A stretch of DNA of 64,000 bases, taken from the NCBI RefSeq assembly GCF_900106015.1, contig NZ_LT629797.1:124001-188000 (forward strand), written 5' to 3'. Below the pieces are notes generated by a model, which worked only from the letters and a program-made list of their open reading frames with translations, was not told where the DNA came from and did no database searches. Positions 63,812 to 64,000 of the stretch are shown here, in pieces. Every line of letters begins with the position of its first letter. Within the stretch, counting starts at the first letter, position 1. Made by a program: the position numbers and the translations under genes. The DNA is from Pseudomonas sihuiensis. GTDB taxonomy: Bacteria > Pseudomonadota > Gammaproteobacteria > Pseudomonadales > Pseudomonadaceae.

Positions 63812-64000
63812 CTAGCTGAAGCGTGGCAGGCGCCCATCGCTGGCGCTCTCGGTACCCTCGGCCTGCTGCGGCAAACCGGCGACCTTGAGCACCGGCATCT
63901 TCTCACCCACCAGGCGCAGATCGCGGCGGGGCAGGGCGAAGCGCACGTCCAGCTCGCGCAGGGCATCGAGCAGTTGCAGGTTGATCTCCTGCTGAATGTC
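63812..64000 (-). CDS. MscS-type mechanosensitive channel, C-terminal fragment
   Basis: The last 62 codons of a gene that begins beyond the right edge. The residues DIQQEINLQLLDALRELDVR and FALPRRDLRLVG match the end of the MscS cytoplasmic cage domain, where E-I-N-L and the (F/I)-(A/P)-x-P-x-R region are conserved. It then has a tail of about 30 residues. Only the end can be judged; the subfamily (small MscS or large, multi-helix type) is open. Confidence 0.75.
   Translation of the reverse strand, partial: DIQQEINLQLLDALRELDVRFALPRRDLRLVGEKMPVLKVAGLPQQAEGTESASDGRLPRFS

Overview
The window reads as a chromosome segment of a gamma-proteobacterium of the genus Pseudomonas in the broad sense, most likely the P. 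oleovorans / P. mendocina / P. pseudoalcaligenes group. Grounds: high-GC codon use throughout; gene pairs typical of the genus (erdR-dgkA, finR/fpr, gap/edd with a HexR-type site, rdgC-tRNA-FKBP-HTH-Sel1-EAL/GGDEF-prc, gcvH-gcvP-glyA-gcvT with a GcsR-type activator); and many dispersed palindromic repeats of REP type. The species is inferred, not shown. I see no prophage, integron, CRISPR array or intact insertion sequence.

Layout. 0-6.6 kb: the end of a FadL-like porin gene, tapT, an EamA exporter, erdR, dgkA, and the divergent pair finR/fpr. 6.6-18 kb: ppiA, an alpha/beta hydrolase, a LysR regulator, azoR, two EamA transporters (one RarD), a RibD-like reductase, a CigR-like protein, a DEAD-box helicase, an ABC exporter, a YdjM-type membrane protein and arfB. 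18.5-22 kb: central carbon block with gap-mgsA facing edd across a HexR-type site. 22-31.6 kb: rdgC, tRNA-Val, tRNA-Asp, an FKBP isomerase, a chain of small genes, an EAL-CBS-GGDEF protein, prc and a quinone oxidoreductase. 31.7-34.2 kb: ahpC and ahpF behind an OxyR-like site. 34.4-42.5 kb: a ureidoglycine aminohydrolase-like cupin with a LysR gene, then an ABC importer operon holding two cytoplasmic phosphohydrolases and faced by a GntR/UTRA regulator. 42.6-52 kb: accessory enzymes (YciI, DUF899, SnoaL-like, GST, VOC, M14 peptidase), a WYL regulator, an OprD porin, a CHMI-type tautomerase and soxR with a divergent flavin reductase. 52-60.7 kb: the glycine cleavage operon with a sigma-54 promoter, sodC, and the GcsR-type activator. 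60.7-64 kb: a small hypothetical gene, endA, a sodium:solute symporter and the tail of an MscS channel.

Most informative results. (1) Two copies of a 178-194 bp palindromic element are bounded by CTAG on both sides, and that CTAG supplies the stop codons of the flanking genes; at 18.4 kb it seems to have split a CTAG once shared by two convergent stops. (2) The ABC operon at 36.2-41.4 kb couples import of an unknown, probably phosphorus-containing, compound to intracellular hydrolysis; two 12-bp palindromes mark its likely operators. (3) The gcv operon has a consensus -24/-12 promoter and two upstream palindromes exactly 100 bp apart that resemble GcsR sites. (4) Several stress regulons can be read from their boxes: SoxR, OxyR, HexR and a LysR-type site at finR/fpr.
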